From: Frigoribacterium sp. ACAM 257 | Lineage (GTDB): Bacteria > Actinomycetota > Actinomycetes > Actinomycetales > Microbacteriaceae | DNA length: 64,000 bases | Reading direction: 5' to 3' | Assembly: GCF_007954365.1 (NCBI RefSeq) | Contig: NZ_VOLO01000001.1 | Coordinates: 992,001-1,056,000, forward strand | Shown: in pieces, positions 62,749 through 64,000 of the stretch | How the letters are laid out: every line of letters starts with the position of its first letter | Position numbering within the stretch: position 1 is the stretch's first letter | Made by a program: the position numbers and the translations under genes | The notes under the pieces: model-generated | Told to the model about the DNA's origin: nothing | What the model saw: the letters and a program-made list of their open reading frames with translations, nothing else | The model's database searches: none

Positions 62749-63459
62749 ATGACCACCCCCCGCACCGTCCTCGTCACCGGCGGCAACCGAGGCATCGGCT
62801 TCGCGATCGCCGAGGAGTTCGTCGCCCAGGGCCACCGCGTCGCCGTCACGGCGCGCAGCGGCCAGGGCCCCGAGGGCACGCTCACGGTCGTCGCCGACGT
62901 GACCGACGCCGCCAGCGTCGACGCCGCCTTCACCGTCGTGGAGGCCGAGCTCGGCCCGGTCGAGGTCGTCGTCGCGAACGCCGGCATCACGAAGGACGGC
63001 CTGCTCATGCGCATGAGCGAGGACGACTTCACCTCGGTCGTCGACACGAACCTCGGCGGGGCCTTCCGCGTCGTCAAGCGCGCGTCGAAGGGCATGCTCA
63101 AGGCCCGTTTCGGCCGGATCGTGCTCGTCTCGAGCGTCGTCGGCCTGCTCGGCGGCGCCGGACAGGCGAACTACTCGGCGTCGAAGGCGGCCCTGGTCGG
63201 CTTCGCACGGTCGCTCACGAGGGAGGTGGGCGCCCGTGGCATCACCGCCAACGTCGTGGCCCCGGGTTTCGTCGAGACCGACATGACGGCCGTCCTGCCC
63301 GACGAGCAGCAGGCCGAGTACAAGAAGAGCATCCCCGCGGGACGCTTCGGCACGGCCGCGGAGGTCGCCAAGGCGATCACCTGGCTCGCGAGCGACGACG
63401 CCGGCTACATCTCCGGCGCGGTCGTGCCGGTCGATGGCGGCCTCGGGATGGGCCACTAG
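62749..63459 (+). CDS. fabG: 3-oxoacyl-ACP reductase (FabG/MabA-like SDR)
   Basis: A 236-residue short-chain reductase that reduces 3-oxoacyl-ACP with NADPH in fatty acid synthesis. It shows TGGNRGIG, VANAGIT, SSVVGLLG and the YSASK catalytic pair, then VAPGFVETDMT and YISGAVVPVDGG at the end, the pattern of mycobacterial FabG1. There is no other fatty acid gene beside it, so an SDR with another substrate is possible. The gene is convergent with serB, with only 26 bases between the stops. Confidence 0.9.
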   Translation: MTTPRTVLVTGGNRGIGFAIAEEFVAQGHRVAVTARSGQGPEGTLTVVADVTDAASVDAAFTVVEAELGPVEVVVANAGITKDGLLMRMSEDDFTSVVDTNLGGAFRVVKRASKGMLKARFGRIVLVSSVVGLLGGAGQANYSASKAALVGFARSLTREVGARGITANVVAPGFVETDMTAVLPDEQQAEYKKSIPAGRFGTAAEVAKAITWLASDDAGYISGAVVPVDGGLGMGH

Positions 63460-63485
63460 GCCCCTCGGCCGCGACTGTTGCCGGC

Positions 63486-64000
63486 TCAGCCGCGGAGGCC
63501 GAGCAGCGGCAGCACCTGCGACAGGTCGCAGTGCGTCACGACGACGTCGGCGTGGTCCCGCACCCGGGGCTTGGCGTTGAACGCCACGGAGAGGGCGGCG
63601 GCGTCCATCATCAGCAGGTCGTTCGCCCCGTCGCCGACCGCGACCGTGCGGCCAGGGGCGACACCCGCCTCCTCGGCCCACTCACGGAGGGCGGCGGCCT
63701 TGCCCGCCGCGTCGACGACGGGGCCGTCGACGCGTCCGGTCAGGACGCCGTCGACGACCTCGAGCCGGTTGGCGCGCCAGAAGTCGAGCCCGAGGCCCTC
63801 GGCGATCGGGTCGAGCACCTCGTGGAACCCGCCCGAGACGACTCCTATCAGGCTGCCGTGGGCGTGCAGGCCCGCGACGAGCTCGGGGACGCCCGCCGTG
63901 AGGCGGATCTGCGAGGCGGCGTCGGCGAAGACCGTGGAGGGCAAGCCCGCGAGCGTGGCCACCCTCGCATGCAGGCTCTCGGCGAAGTCGAGCTCGCCGG
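63486..64000 (-). CDS. serB: Phosphoserine phosphatase, 5' part missing at window edge
   Basis: The last 171 residues of a HAD-family phosphoserine phosphatase, the final step of serine synthesis; the gene runs off the right edge. The visible part begins GELDFAESLHARVATLAGLP, the SerB cap region. It contains HAD motif II in GVVSGGF, a lysine in AAGKAAAL, and motif III/IV in VAVGDGANDLLMMDAA. The nucleophile motif lies outside the window. A GTG at 63962 is in frame but internal. Confidence 0.93.
   Translation of the reverse strand, partial: GELDFAESLHARVATLAGLPSTVFADAASQIRLTAGVPELVAGLHAHGSLIGVVSGGFHEVLDPIAEGLGLDFWRANRLEVVDGVLTGRVDGPVVDAAGKAAALREWAEEAGVAPGRTVAVGDGANDLLMMDAAALSVAFNAKPRVRDHADVVVTHCDLSQVLPLLGLRG

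Overview
This window is an unbroken piece of core chromosome from a high-GC actinobacterium, most likely a member of the Microbacteriaceae. The evidence is the very GC-rich coding sequence with many GTG starts and some TTG starts, the actinobacterial marker genes rbpA, whiA, opcA and pdtaR, an HGxxPAAW-family membrane protein in the trp cluster, and a gene order (uvrC-rapZ-whiA-gap-pgk-tpiA-secG, then the pentose-phosphate genes, ctaB/ctaA and suf) that is conserved in Actinomycetota. The genus cannot be fixed from sequence reading alone. I see no insertion sequence, prophage, CRISPR array or other mobile DNA. Coding is dense and nearly all genes are recognisable housekeeping genes.

Layout: 1-5369 holds the tail of an upstream gene (possibly hisI) and a trp cluster (trpE, a Trp-associated membrane protein, an HGxxPAAW protein, trpC, trpB, trpA). 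lgt follows (5458-6459), then glutamate synthase gltBD (6698-12728) and pyruvate kinase (12804-14252). At 14345-17055 lie a hypothetical membrane protein, a cold-shock gene, tRNA-Leu(CAA), an ANTAR response regulator and a hotdog thioesterase. polA is at 17100-19772. A polyol/fructose PTS operon follows at 19971-25188: DeoR regulator, PfkB-type kinase, mannitol-type EIIC, EIIB and EIIA, a zinc dehydrogenase and HPr. Next come a DUF885 protein, rpsA and coaE, then the complete excision-repair set uvrB-SDR-uvrA-uvrC, with rapZ and whiA.

The right half is central carbon metabolism and respiration. gap-pgk-tpiA-secG-rbpA (39408-43212, +) faces the pentose-phosphate block tkt-tal-pgi-zwf-opcA-pgl (51536-43326, -). 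ctaB, a GNAT acetyltransferase and ctaA supply heme O and heme A to cytochrome oxidase. A Suf Fe-S assembly operon lacks sufS and sufU. After it come bioY, an ABC-F ATPase, a SURF1 operon on the minus strand, fabG, and a serB gene cut by the window edge.

No obviously new defence or biosynthetic system is present. The most interesting signals are fine-scale. Seven genes have a -10-like TANNNT hexamer only 6-7 bases before the start codon, which predicts leaderless mRNAs. In three places a TAG stop codon also forms the first half of the TAGACT -10 element of the next gene. A 14-bp palindrome in the convergent overlap of the GNAT and ctaA genes encodes DSAES on both strands. The mannitol-type PTS operon carries a zinc dehydrogenase and a PfkB kinase where an MtlD would be expected. 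yvcK is missing from between rapZ and whiA.
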